Shown: piece after piece, positions 11,845-22,869 of the stretch
Numbering within the stretch: position 1 is the stretch's first letter
Layout of the letters: each line of letters begins with the position of its first letter
Assembly: GCA_022494885.1 (NCBI GenBank)
Contig: JAGVSM010002433.1
Coordinates: forward strand, 1-64,000
Length of the DNA stretch: 64,000 nucleotides
Reading direction: 5' to 3'
DNA from: Micrasema longulum
Taxonomy: Eukaryota > Arthropoda > Insecta > Trichoptera > Brachycentridae
Program-made: the position numbers and the translations under genes
Notes under the pieces: model-generated
Database searches by the model: none
What the model was told of the DNA's origin: nothing
What the model saw: only the letters and a program-made list of their open reading frames with translations

Positions 11845-12007
11845 TGAATAGGGGATATGGATATGGCCTAGGCATTTACAGGGCTTATGACCAGTCATTG
11901 GCTGGTTCAAGTGGCCATTTTACACACTGTGTAAGATTCACCATCCTGTTTATGTTTAAACATCCATATTTCCTCAACTCTTCCATCTGTTGACTTTTGT
12001 GAAGTAA
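11845..12007 (+). repeat. Repeat family F, copy 1
   Basis: Diagnostic words are AGGCATTTACAGGGCTTATG, CACACTGTGTAA and CATCTGTTGACTTTTGTGAA. At least ten segments of this family lie in the window in both orientations, often as opposed pairs. No promoter or protein is recognisable. Confidence 0.75.
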
Positions 12008-12034
12008 AATATTAATTTTACAAGTTTATTGTGA

Positions 12035-13290
12035 TTTTTTGAATTTTTAATAATACATTTTTACAGTTTCTATAAAAGATATACATGCATATCTAAAATA
12101 TAAATATTATTTTAAATATAGTTATTAGTGGAGTTCCGTCGAACAAAACAATTTATGTAATTACATAAATCATTCATAGTTTATAAAGCAATGTACCTTC
12201 ATTATTATTATATTCGTGAGGTCGCTCCGTATTCATTTTAAAATTCACTAGTTTCATATAGATTCCCCGGTATTAAATATGTACTTATTTATGCAATAAA
12301 TGTTTAAATAATAAAAAAAATCATTTTGCCAATTTCAAACCAGCCCCGGTCGTACAAATCTACATGAAACGATAAAATTACGGTGAATTGATATTTATTG
12401 GACTAACTTTATTTTATTTTTTTAATTGTGACCGTCTTAGGATAAAATTCTGAAGAAGGAAATTAAATGTACAATAGTATTTTAATATTTCTTGCAAGTA
12501 ATACATGTAATTATACTGATTTTTTTTGCATTTTTTTACATTTTTTTTTTGCACCACAACAGGCCAGGAGGCCTAATCACAGTGGTAAATTACATCACAG
12601 AGCACCCAGGCTTGAGAAAAATCACATTTTAATGTTTGTGTTCTCACCTGGAATCGAACCCGGAACCTTCCGTGTGTGAGCCAAGCGTCTTGACCACTAC
12701 ACCATGGAGGCTTCCTCGTGGTCTAATGGTAAGCCTACCTTGCAAGAAGTCTCGGGCTCGATACTCGACATCAAACGTTTATTTAAATGAGTGTTTATAC
12801 ACAACAATATTTCACAGTCCTGAGACAGTTCCCTCACCTAATGATGCATTGCCCCTTTTTCAGCTTTCAGAGACATAAGCTGTAGGTGCGATGCAGAAGC
12901 CCGGGTAAAGATCTACGCGACTTCCCATCGGTGATAAGTTATGAAGAACTCACACGAGAGGTAGTAATTTACATGGTCAAAATAGTGCAGGCAATTGGTA
13001 AAATAAATCAAAGTGGGGAACAAAATGCCGAACTAGTGGAACGCAAGGCCTTTTAACTACTGCCAACAGGCCGGCTTCTCCTGAAGAGTTTTAAGTGGTT
13101 TCCTCTCTACGTGAGCCAATGCTGAGAAATTCCTGATTGGCCCACTTTAGTATATTCTTCCTGATCCCAACAGTTTAGATACATTTAAAGAAATATAATT
13201 GCAGAAAAATCCTCTTTTGAAATATGAACCTTGTATATTATAAGCAAGGTAAATAATAAAGCAAATCCCATATAAAAAATCAAACAATAA
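12035..13290 (+). mobile_element. Composite retroposon R, copy 1 (with nested SINE)
   Basis: Collinear with 25070-26157 over its length, apart from a SINE inserted at 12517-12708. It has an AT-rich 5' part (about 500 bp) and a tRNA-like head with A-box-like TGGTCTAATGGTAAGCC and B-box-like GGCTCGATACTC at about 12717-12765. A body common to both copies follows, ending near AAATAATAAAGCAA. No autonomous ORF is seen. Confidence 0.7.
12517..12708 (-). mobile_element. SINE family C nested in retroposon R
   Basis: The minus-strand head contains the B box GGGTTCGATTCCAGG and the A-box region TGTAGTGGTCAAGACGC. The body matches 5405-5600 and ends in a T-run (its A-tail). Copy 2 of R has no insertion at the equivalent point, so the insertion is younger than the spread of R. 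Confidence 0.75.
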
Positions 13291-14036
13291 AATAAAAGTT
13301 TGGCACATGAAGCTTTAGATCAATCATTTTACCTTCACGTAACAAAGATGATCATTATACGCTGCGGTCTGTATACAAATTCAGTGTCCTGTACACTACA
13401 CTATTGTGCTCTATTGTTGAACTTCTTTACTCTACAATACCATATTAGTATTCAAACTTTAAGTGCCCTCACCCTTAACTCATTTTTATTTTTCCCTTTA
13501 AGAATAATACATTTGCTTTCTTCTCCTTTGATCCTATTCTTTCGTACAACTTTGCATTTCTGAAGATCAAAAGTATATAACATTTGTCAAACAACTGCAT
13601 TTTAAGAATATTATACTGCACTATCCGAATTGGAACCAGAAGCTCAATCGGAAATAACCATCGACGTGCTAATAAGCGACGCGATAACAATTTCTGATAA
13701 CATTTTTCATGTTTTTGAGGGAGTTTTTCGTTACAAGATTCTCTTACTTTTTTAGCATATTATTCTCTGAATATTATCTATACTTATGTGTTATTTTTGT
13801 ATATACCTAATTTAACCTTATTATTTTAATTATTTCTATATGTATGAATTAAGATATTACATTTTGTAATATACATATATATGAGTAAATAAAATTGAAT
13901 TTAATTTAATTTAATTGAATTGAATTTAATTTAATTTAATTGAATTGAATTGAAAAAAAAAATACTTTAAGAGGATATGAGGTGTCAGGAATATTAATTT
14001 GATGAATCGGTATTTATTCATTTTTATCATAGACTA
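13291..14036. other. Intergenic with SINE scrap and microsatellite
   Basis: About 13310-13400 is a diverged piece of the SINE family A 3' half. 13905-13956 is a pentanucleotide-type TTAAT/TTGAA run. No gene is seen. Confidence 0.5.
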
Positions 14037-15062
14037 AAATAGAATTAAAAATAGTTCAGAAAGAGCGTAGAATCATATTTGACTACATCGTACTGTGTCC
14101 AAAAACACCCCTCACTTTGCCAAACTTTCACCGCGCGCATGCGCGAAGTCACCGCGTAATGTTACCAGATCGCAAAAAATAAAATCATCACACAAATGTA
14201 AGATAATTACATTAAAAAAAAAAAACAATTTGTTAATTTCTCTAAAATTGTATTGTATTGTATACGCGGAAACATTGATTGACACAACAGAGCAGATAAG
14301 TTAAGGGTCATTTAATAAAAGTAATTTAATTTATGAAATTCGAACTTTAAAAAAAAACATTTTTTTTTTCACATAAAACGCATATTTACATGTTGATGAA
14401 CATTTGACGTTTTAAAGATTATGTCAGCCAAATGTCCACCACGGCTTTGTTTAATCCGAGAGTTCCATTTTTTATTAGTTCTCTCATTAGATTAGCAAAG
14501 TAGCGTAAAAGCATTGACTACCCTGGCAACATTAAAAAAATGTCAATTTTGTTTTCTTTGACAATCTGACAGATGGAAAAATAATTTTATTTTTAAGCAA
14601 TGCATTTGCTACTTACGCATGAAATGTTATCCCATCCTGTTTTTAAGATCAAATTCGAATCGGGAGTTTCGTACTGAGCAACGTCTACAAAAGAAAACTA
14701 ATGGGTTCAAATGTATAGTGTCCATGCGGCTCGACTGTGGAATCATCTCCCACCCACCATCAAAGATGTTACTACATTATCTCTGTTTAAATCACGTCTG
14801 AAGAAACATCTCCTTTCTCTTCCGTAATCTCTCCTCCTACTGAGTAATAGTTTTGATTTAAGGTAATTTATAAACAAATACGTTTATTTCAATTTTTAAA
14901 TGTCTTTATTTTCTATGGAATATGTTCTGTAACTTGAATTATGAAAATAAAACTATTATTTTATTGGTATATAAGAAATCGCCATTTGGAAATAAGCCCG
15001 TCAATGTACAAATAACATTATGTACAAAAAGTTAAATAAATAAAAATGCAAAACTACTCCTT
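14037..15062. mobile_element. hAT-like TIR element, copy 1, interrupted and right-truncated
   Basis: Collinear with the intact element at 44394-45185: left-end wording AGAATTAAAAATAGTTC, shared interior such as GATTGACACAACAGA and GACAATCTGACAGATGG, and the right part GTACTGAGCAACGTCTAC. A LINE 3' fragment (14711-15050) is inserted; the element resumes as AAAACTACTC and is then cut off by another LINE. Confidence 0.7.
14711..15050 (+). mobile_element. 5'-truncated LINE D 3' end
   Basis: Nearly identical to the 3' end of the element at 39145-40190: the RT tail [10 protein letters not shown], the untranslated region, then TTAAATAAATAAA. AAATG occurs on both sides (before 14711 and after 15045), compatible with a short target duplication in the hAT-like element. 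Confidence 0.75.
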
Positions 15063-17990
15063 TAATAGTTCTTCATCCATCACTATCGTTGGCGAAATAG
15101 GAATTTTTTTATTTCCTACCGAAGTTTATTCTTTTTCAACCATATTTCGATATTTTTAAGGTCATATTTAGTTTGTTTTAGTTGATGTACTATGGATTCA
15201 TAATTTTCTCCTGCAATATATACCAGGGCATCATCCGCAAATAATCTTATTTTACAGTTTTTAAGAATTTTCACCAAGTCATTAATGTAAATAACAAATA
15301 GTATTGGGCCAAGAACTGATCAATGTGGTACTCCCAATGAAATCATAAGACTATCAGATAGAATATCTTCAATTTTTGTAGTTTGATATGTATTACTCAA
15401 ATATTCTGTGAACCATTTTAAAGCAATTCCTTTTATGCCAATTTTATCAAGTTCTAAAATGATTATTTCTCTTTATTTCAACAGAGGGGGAAAACATTTT
15501 TGAGAAGGGAATATAAAAATGTCTAGGCATTTACAGGGCTTATGACCTGTCATTGGCCGGTTTAAGTAGCCACTTTACACACTGTGTAACATTCACATTC
15601 ACACACAGGTCATAAACCCTGTAAATGCCGAGACTTCCATATGACTCAAAAATGTTTTCCCTCTCTGTTGAAATAAATTTAAATATGAACGACTCCCTAG
15701 GGAGGAAATCCAGCCAGTCTGCAAGCATTTGAACATACTTAAACATTGTTGAATTACCTACCTGGTGAAAGAAGAAGTATAAGAATTAGAAAATTGTTTT
15801 CAAGCCGTTGCCTAGTAGGTGATTTGGTTCAGCCGGATGAATCTCACCCACGTGATAGAGGTTTCAGCTCCTTTACTTCACAAAAGTCAACAGATGGAAG
15901 AGTTGAGAAAATGTGGATGTTCAAACATGGGCAGAATGGTAAATGTAACACAGTGTGTAAAGTGGCCACTTAAACCAGCCAATGACTTGTCATAAGCCCT
16001 GTAAATGCCTAGACTTCCATATTCCCTTCTCAAAAATGTTTTCCTTCTCTGTTGAAATAAATTAAAACATGAACAACTCCCTAGGGAGGAAATCCAGCCA
16101 GTCTGCAAGCATTTGGACATATTCAAACATTGTTGATTATTTCTCTATCTATAGTTTCAAAAGCTCTTCTGAAGTCTAAACATACTGAAATGATGTAATT
16201 ATTTTTATCTGTATCTTCCTTCCAATCTTATATTACTAAGTTAAGGGCCATTTCACATGAGTGATTATTTCTAAAGCCACATTGTTGTTGACATAATACG
16301 TTCTCTCTTTCTAAAAATGCTACAAGTTGGTATTTTACAACATATTCCAAAATTTGTTCACACTTAGCAGAGTATTTACGGGTCTTAAATATTCACACCT
16401 AACGGAATTTTTAATTTTGGTATTAGAATAACCTTAGATTTTTTCCATGATTGTGGAAACACTCCCGAAGTAATGGATTCATTCATAATATTTAATATGT
16501 ACTCTTCCGTGACATGTAATGATTCCACAATCAATTTTATCGTAATCCCATCCGGACTTGATTTCGATGTAATTTTTTTTAATACACTTCTTAAATTTTC
16601 TTTTGTCAATGGTTTAAGTACACATTCATATTTCTTTCTTTTATTTTACAATCGTTAACATCAAATTCTAGCTTTGGAATACTCCTATTAATGTACTTAA
16701 TGCTTATTATAAAATATTTATTAAGTTTATTGGCAATATTTGAGCCTTCTATTCCATCCGGAAATTGAATGTGTTCGTTCACTCCCTTATATCACCTTTT
16801 TATTAATGATTTAATTGTAATCCACATCATCTTTGGATCTCTCTAACCATTTTCAATTTTTGTTTTAAAATACTTGTTTTTTTTAAAAATTCAATTGAGT
16901 ATTTATTCCTACAGTGCTTAAATGTATCCCAATCTTTTGTTGTCTTTGTGAGTTGTGCTATTTTACACAGTCTGTCTCTTTCGTATTGCATCCTCTTTAG
17001 TTTGATATTGTACCACTTATTATTTAAACCACTTTTACACCGTTTTTCAGGTACAACTTTATCAATAGCATATTTTTATTTTTTTATTAAAGCGTCTGCT
17101 CTTAAATTGCACTCTAAGTCCATTATTCTATTCCAATAAATATTAACGACTGTTTTTTTAATTCTTCTTAGTCAAATTTTGGATAATTTTTATATGTTTT
17201 TGACGTTTTTGTTGGTATATTAATTGTTTTTCTGTTTTCCGTTAGAATATGAATAATTGTGTGGTCAGTAATTTTAGGTGAATCTAGCAAATTTACATTT
17301 ATATCATATTTATTTGAAATGACGAGATCTATCAACGTACTTGATGTTTGAGTTATTCTCGTATATTCCTTCACAAGTTATTTCGTTCAACTGTATGCAA
17401 TAGTATTTTTTAACCTTTGTGTATATATATTGCCCAAATTCTTCATGTTTATGTTAAAATCCCCCTCAATAATATTAAATTCTCTCTCCGTGATATTTTC
17501 TAAACACTATGTTTCAAAGTATTCTAAAAATTCACAGGTGCTAGAACTTTCAACACAAAGTAATTTCCACTATTTATAGAAGAACCTTTGTTTATTTTGA
17601 TTCCTAAAATCCATGCTGTTTTTTTAAATGTTGTTTATTTGAAATAATATCAAATTTAATCTTTTCTTTAACTAGAACAACCACTCCTCCCGTGTGTCGG
17701 CTGTGCGAGTTGCATCTTATGGTTTTATAGCATTGGAAACTAATTTCGCAGTCTTCTATTTCTTCCGTTACACGAGTTTCACTCAATATAACTAATTTAG
17801 GTCTTTTTGTTTCCAAAAGTATCCCCAGTTCATCTTTATGTGCTGTCATACTTTGAATATTTAGATAAATTATATCGTCAATATGATTCTTATTTTTAAA
17901 AAAATAAATTTTAGTTCTTTCCAATTCTACTTTTCCTTTTTAAACTGGACAATCATAACTCCATGCTGGATGATTTATGTCTACTTTCAG
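15063..17990 (-). mobile_element. Decayed LINE E with endonuclease and RT (Jockey-like)
   Basis: On the minus strand, from high to low coordinates: the APE-type endonuclease N-terminus with YLNIQSMTAHKDELG, LVILSETRV and TGGVVVLVKE (17924-17604); the endonuclease end with SSTLIDLVISN and ITDHTIIHI (17374-17168); the RT start with SSPDGITIKLI and WKKSKVILIPK (16609-16385); DFRRAFETIDREI (about 16190-16145). After an insertion come KWFTEYLS, GPILFVIYINDL and LFADDALVY (15430-15200). Stops and frameshifts make it inactive. The insert at 15473-16134 is listed separately. Confidence 0.85.
15473..16134. mobile_element. Family F insertion with 12-bp target duplication
   Basis: GATTATTTCTCT occurs at 15461-15472 and again at 16135-16146, exactly flanking 662 bp of family F. 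Removing the insert and one duplicate restores the LINE E reading frame (DREI followed by ILELDKIGIKGIALKWF). The insert has one plus-oriented F segment (15473-15602) followed by minus-oriented segments (15603-15745 and 15880-16134) around a region with CTACCTGGTGAAAG. Confidence 0.9.
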
Positions 17991-18092
17991 ATTTGACTAT
18001 AAATATGTATGTAAAACTTTTGGTTTCCCAAATAAAATAAAACAAAATAAGATAAAATACAATATTACTTTTTATGATAATAAAAAGATAAT

Positions 18093-18098
18093 TTTATT
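18093..18098 (-). terminator. Candidate polyadenylation signal of the carboxylesterase
   Basis: AATAAA on the minus strand about 10 nt after the stop codon. It is unusually close to the stop; other AATAAA-like words follow near 18030-18060 and may be the ones used. Confidence 0.4.
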
Positions 18099-18105
18099 GT
18101 TAATA

Positions 18106-18259
18106 TTACATGTTTAATTCATTCCAAAAATTTGTAACGTGCTGAAATGGGTTGGGGATGAGAGTCAAATCATTATCTATAAGAAGACATTGGAAATTGT
18201 CAGAAGTTACTGGTTTCCAAACTGTCGGTAGAGTACTGGTTATTTCTGGAGTTGGATTC
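18106..18259 (-). CDS. Carboxylesterase exon 3 (C-terminus)
   Basis: Acceptor TTTTAAG precedes GAATCCAAC. The join completes the Gly codon, giving KYGNPTPEITSTLPTVWKPV, the usual C-terminal block of insect esterases, then HVTNFWNELNM and TAA. The 375-bp intron contains a GAAACGTC-type repeat near 18390-18440 (minus). Confidence 0.9.
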
Positions 18260-20179
18260 CTTAAAACAAAAAGATTTTTAAAAATGACATTCAAGTTTTA
18301 ATCAATAGCTAAATTAACAGGGGTTTTCAACAATCTGGATGCATATTAAAAGACACAATAGCTTTTCTCCGTTATTGCGCCGTGTGTCGTTCCCACTCTT
18401 TGCTGACGTTTCGGATTGCATTGCCCCGTCCATAATCAGGGTTCGTGTGCTATTGCATATACCTAATAGTCGTTTGACAAGGAGGGTTTTACTGCATTAA
18501 TTAGTTTCGTCGACAGAAAACTATACTTTCAGAAATACATAATGGAATAAGGGTTGTAAAAGTAAAACTAAAGCAAAATACATAAAATTAAGCTGATAAA
18601 TTCAAGGTGATAAATGAAATACAAATTTCCTTACCCATATTTTGCGAAATTCGTCCACAAAAGCGCAAGCCTTTCTGTAACTAGTATGTCAGCTTTAGTA
18701 AGAGGTATTTGATTTATTCCTGGAAAGTCGAATAAATAGGCAAGTTCATCTCCGTGACCGGCTTCTTCATAATCTAGATTCAAAATGATCCGCATCAAGT
18801 TTCGCGATCCGCTGTAAGCAAACTTGTAAAAATAAACTGGCGGAGTATACTCGGCGTGTTGTTTCAGTGTAGCTAAGACATCTACAACGAACATTTTATC
18901 GGACAGCATGTTCGTGTACCCGTCCGAAACATGGTCCATTGTTGGAAAATAAAACTCCTTTAGTTTTTGTTCGATAGCTCCCGGTCCATTTTGTTCATTT
19001 TTTTTCAGCAGATTCTCCGACATGAAACGTTTGAAATTCGTGAAGCGGTTGTTAGCTACATCTTCCTCGTCTGGAATATGAGCGAAGCCTTTCATCCGGC
19101 ATACGGTTCCTTCTATCGAATTCAAACCGATAACCAAACTAACTTTATTGAATTTTCCAGCTTCAAGCAGCGCTTTAGGTTCTTCCGTGATAAATGGATT
19201 AGAACTGAGCGAAGCATTTTCAATAACTGGTCCAAATGCAATCATTATTCTTCCACCAAGTCCTGGTGTTACAGCCGCGTTCGCTAAATCCTCGCTATCA
19301 ACGCTCCTCAAAAACTGAAGGACTTCTTTTTTATCTTTCGATTTCAATCCTAAAACTTCCGCAAGATGAAAAGAAACTTCTACTGGATCTCTCTGCAATG
19401 TCCACGGGCAGTTACTCGAGCCGGATTGTAAAATCGCTCTATGAAACAGCCCCAAAGAAACCGGCGATAAAATATGATAATGCGCTGAAGCGGATCCGGC
19501 GCTTTCGCCAAAAATTGTGATATCATAATTATCTCCTCCGAAATGGTGAATATTATCACTAACCCATTTAAGCGCTAGCGATTGATCTTTAAGTCCCGCG
19601 TTTCCGGGAATTTCTGGAGTATCTAATGAAATAAATCCAAAAGCGCCCAGTCTATAGTTGAATGAAACGACGATTACATTTTTTTCAATTAAAATATCGG
19701 GGCCGTAGAAACCACTCTCTCCCACGACGAATCCACCCCCATGAATCCACACCATAACGGGTAAAGGGGATTCATCTTTGGAAGAAGGAACGTATACATT
19801 CAAAAAGAGGCAGTTTTCATCTCCATAATATGAATTCCGAAACATGAAGTCATATTGTGGGCACGCGCTTCCCGGAGCCAGCGCTTGAAAAACACCGTCC
19901 CATTTCTCCGCTGGTTGAGGATCCTGAAAACAAATAGTCGATTTTTGAAAATTGTATTTGAAACCTGTCATGCGAAAAATAATGAAACCAGTTTACCCTG
20001 AACCGCAGATCACCGACAGGTGGCTTAGCATATGGAATACCCTGGAAGCTGTTGTAATCGAATCCGCGGCTGGTTGTTACTTTCCTTCCTTTCAGAACAC
20101 CTTGAGCTACGGATACCACTAAATCTTCTGTCGCTTTACACCTTAAAATAATCACCATGATTTCAATTTGCAAATCCAT
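18106..20179 (-). CDS. Carboxylesterase (type-B, insect), complete, 3 exons, 541 aa
   Basis: Alpha/beta-hydrolase that cleaves carboxylic esters. The family acts on lipophilic esters, xenobiotics, pheromones or hormones; the substrate cannot be told from sequence. Exons are 20179-19997, 19923-18635 and 18259-18106, giving 1626 nt in frame. Visible motifs, approximate residue: FQGIPYAKPPVGDLRF (about 44-60), ENCLFLNVY (about 97), oxyanion HGGG (122), nucleophile elbow GESAG with Ser202, acid Glu332 in NSIEG, and His451 in GHGDELAYLF. All three catalytic residues are present. Length is normal for the family. No convincing signal peptide; the N-terminus MDLQIEIMVIILRC is odd, so the true start may be the second Met or an upstream exon. 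No ER-retention tail. It lies head-to-tail with SLC6 gene A, about 2.5 kb downstream of its stop, without sign of a functional link. Confidence 0.93.
18635..19923 (-). CDS. Carboxylesterase exon 2 (catalytic core)
   Basis: Starts after TTTTCAG with DPQPAEKW and ends in FAKYG, two bases into a Gly codon, with donor GG/GTAAGG. It contains the oxyanion hole, Ser, Glu and His of the triad, uninterrupted over 1289 nt. Confidence 0.95.
19997..20179 (-). CDS. Carboxylesterase exon 1
   Basis: Encodes about 61 residues through GDLRFR. The donor reads AGG/GTAAAC; the intron is only 73 bp and in phase 0. The start at 20179 is the first ATG of the open frame; 20158 is the alternative. The sequence from about residue 17 (EDLVVSVAQG) is the conserved family start, so the first 16 residues are the uncertain part. 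Confidence 0.8.
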
Positions 20180-22605
20180 AATAAACCATCCTTAAATATA
20201 TTTGATTATTATAAAATGTCTTCACTCGATCACCCCGCAAATCAACGTTTATTAAATTCACTTAACAAACTTTTTATCTAACAGACATTATTTGATAATT
20301 TTGTAAATAGTTTAAGATTGTTATAATTTTAGTTACCATTTTATTCCGCTGTTGAAAATTAAAAATCCGACGAGAATCCATCTCGAAAGCTGAGAACGTC
20401 CATACATCTCTATTCACAATAAATTAATGTCTGTATTAAGAGAAACAAACTAATCGGTTAGAAACAAAACATGACGGTAAATAATTAAGTGTAATTTAAT
20501 TTCATATATCATATAACTCCTTTTATCTAATAATATATTATTAAAACTTATAACATAATATTATTTCAAAACTTAGTGTAACGTGCAGTTTCCACACAGC
20601 ACTCTCCTTAAAATCTTAAAAATATATTTACTGTTATTATCAAATATAAAATTAAATTACATGAAAAAAAACTTTATTTCAATTTTAGATATTTTAAAAA
20701 TAAAAATATGTCTGTTTATGGACAACTTTATTGTAACTAGTCTAATACCTTGCCCGTAATAAACTAATCAAAAACAAAAAAATGGACCTTAAATAAACAT
20801 GAACATACATTTTTAACAGGAAACAATTTGTTGTTTATGACTTTTTAATATATATGTAGATAGGTCATTTTATTTGATTTCCAAATTATTATTAGATTTA
20901 AATAATAAATATGTATTGTTTATTCCACCGGGAAAATGTTTGAAATCACATTACTCCATTTTGGCTAATGTTTATGACTTGGACTGTTTTGTTAAAAAAA
21001 AAAAATTTTTTTTCATCGGGAAATACTATTAACAAACTTTGTTACTGGACGATTCCGTTCGCTATACACGTCGCTTTACATTTCCAAACCAAAGAGGCAC
21101 TCCTTAAGTGATTTCGTCGATAAAGCTCCGTCTCAGCCTTACATGATGCACGCATCTCGACATTTGTACACATATCGAACAGAGTTTTTCCACACATTCG
21201 CTTAAGGGGTCGCTTTTTGACAGCATTCAGCCTATTTTTTTTTCATTTATTATGGCTTTTACCATTCTTGGTAATACTAGCCAAAAACAAACAGTGTTTA
21301 CAAATGTTAAATGGGAGCAAAACAATATTACAGACAAGACAGAAAAAACAGATAAACCTTTAACATGTTTAAAATATGTACATGGAACCTATTAGATCTT
21401 AAAATTAAAATGACAACAATTGGAAATAAAACATAAATCGCAATAATAATATGTAACATTAAGAAAAACCAGCCTATTTTAAATCATTATGAACTGTTGA
21501 TTTCGCCCCATGCGACAAACATTTATTTGTCAAGGATGATTTTAGCCCACCCTCTACCCTATTTCCTTCTATCTGATTTTGTAATCCATTCACAATGATC
21601 TCACATTAAGTCATACTTTTATTTCTCTCAAAAACCATATCATTCGATTTATCAAATTACATTATTCCCTTGCGTACTTCGCTTCGTGAACTAGTTTTGT
21701 TACCAAGAATAGGGTATTTCCACAAGTCGAGAATAACGTTAAAAATATCATACTTGTTCAGATCGAATTTTTACGATTTTATTAATAATGTATTCGAAAC
21801 AAGATTTCGTTTATAATTTTCTGGTTTGAAAATGAGCGCATACAAAATGGCTCGCAGTTGGCATCACGTCATTTTGACGTCACGCGTTACGACTTCGACT
21901 GCGCCGCTTCTAATAAACATTGCGTACAAGTTTGGCGCCAAAACGTCATACGTGCCGTTTGTCCCTCTGGGCGCGTTACATCTTACATCTCGTATTCACA
22001 GTTTAAAATATGCATATTTTAAATCTTTGTAGAAAATTTATCCGACGCCGCACGAAAAAAAAAATACCGTTGCCATCGTAATTATATGCTTTATTAAAAA
22101 GAACAATAACAAAAACACGTCGAAATATCCTATTGCGGGTCCCTTTATTGCTAGCCAGAAACACGGTATCATCAGATTATAAAAGACAATTACTATTAAT
22201 AATTGAACCAAGAATGGCATCAACTCGATCCACCATTTTAACAAGTTACTTATTTTTGTAGGCAAAAAATAAAACCTCAAAAATAAGTTTTAAAATATAA
22301 TTTTATTAGATAAAAAAGCATACAGAACAGAAAAGTTGAGATTAAGATTTTGTCTATTAACTTCAGAAATAAAAATAACTTCTTTAATAACCAAGTTCGC
22401 AAAAGTGACCAAAATTAAATAATAAAAAAGCTAGCATTGAAAGATTTTTAGGGTATTTTTTTTTTAATTTTTCAAACAAAAAATATTTATTTTATTCAAA
22501 TCATGTGCAGTAATTGTAACTTATGATTTTTATTTGTTAACGGGCTTCGTGACGTTTCTGTATTGTAAAACACTTTTTGAGCTACGTAAAATTGATTCCA
22601 CTCTT
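20180..22605. other. Intergenic between esterase and SLC6 gene A
   Basis: Upstream region of the esterase and downstream region of gene A. Mostly AT-rich and without recognisable genes. A CpG-rich patch at 21830-21990 contains TGACGTCACGCG (a CRE-like palindrome) and TTGGCGCCAAAACG. It may be regulatory or an old mobile-element arm. Confidence 0.5.
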
Positions 22606-22611
22606 TTTATT
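22606..22611 (-). terminator. Polyadenylation signal of SLC6 gene A
   Basis: AATAAA on the minus strand about 100 nt past the stop codon at 22708. Confidence 0.6.
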
Positions 22612-22707
22612 TTAAATAAAAAACATATCTATTCTTTGTCTTACAGAACTTTGAAATACACAACAATATTCGAAAAAGGGATATGAACGTCTGCATTTTT
22701 GTTTCGA

Positions 22708-22869
22708 CTAATATCCAAATAGACTATTGAAGATCTTCCGCCCTCTAGAGAGGCCCTCTCGTCCATCCCTCTCCGTTTGCTTGTCAACTTTATACTGCAG
22801 CCACTCCTTCCTCGTCGCCCCGTCGATTGGTCCCCACTCCTCTAGGGGTCTGAATATAACACGTATTCT
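22708..22869 (-). CDS. SLC6 gene A exon 10: cytoplasmic C-terminus and stop
   Basis: [20 protein letters not shown] then [19 protein letters not shown] and [12 protein letters not shown]. The W-G-P-x-D block is the conserved NAT tail. 162 nt, as in gene B. Confidence 0.93.
   Translation of the reverse strand, partial: RIRVIFRPLEEWGPIDGATRKEWLQYKVDKQTERDGREGLSRGRKIFNSLFGY

Noticed and set aside
12467..12878. Two overlapping plus ORFs (e.g. with SPGIEPGTFRV)
   Set aside because: Typical spurious frames across SINE heads; B-box translation (SNPEPSV/IEPGTF) is a hallmark of SINE sequence.
18390..18440. Hammerhead-like CTGATTA ... GAAACGTC on the minus strand
   Set aside because: G8 of the core is T and the flanks do not pair.
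18967..19520. Plus-strand ORFs over the carboxylesterase
   Set aside because: Antisense shadows of the catalytic exon; the minus frame carries all esterase motifs.
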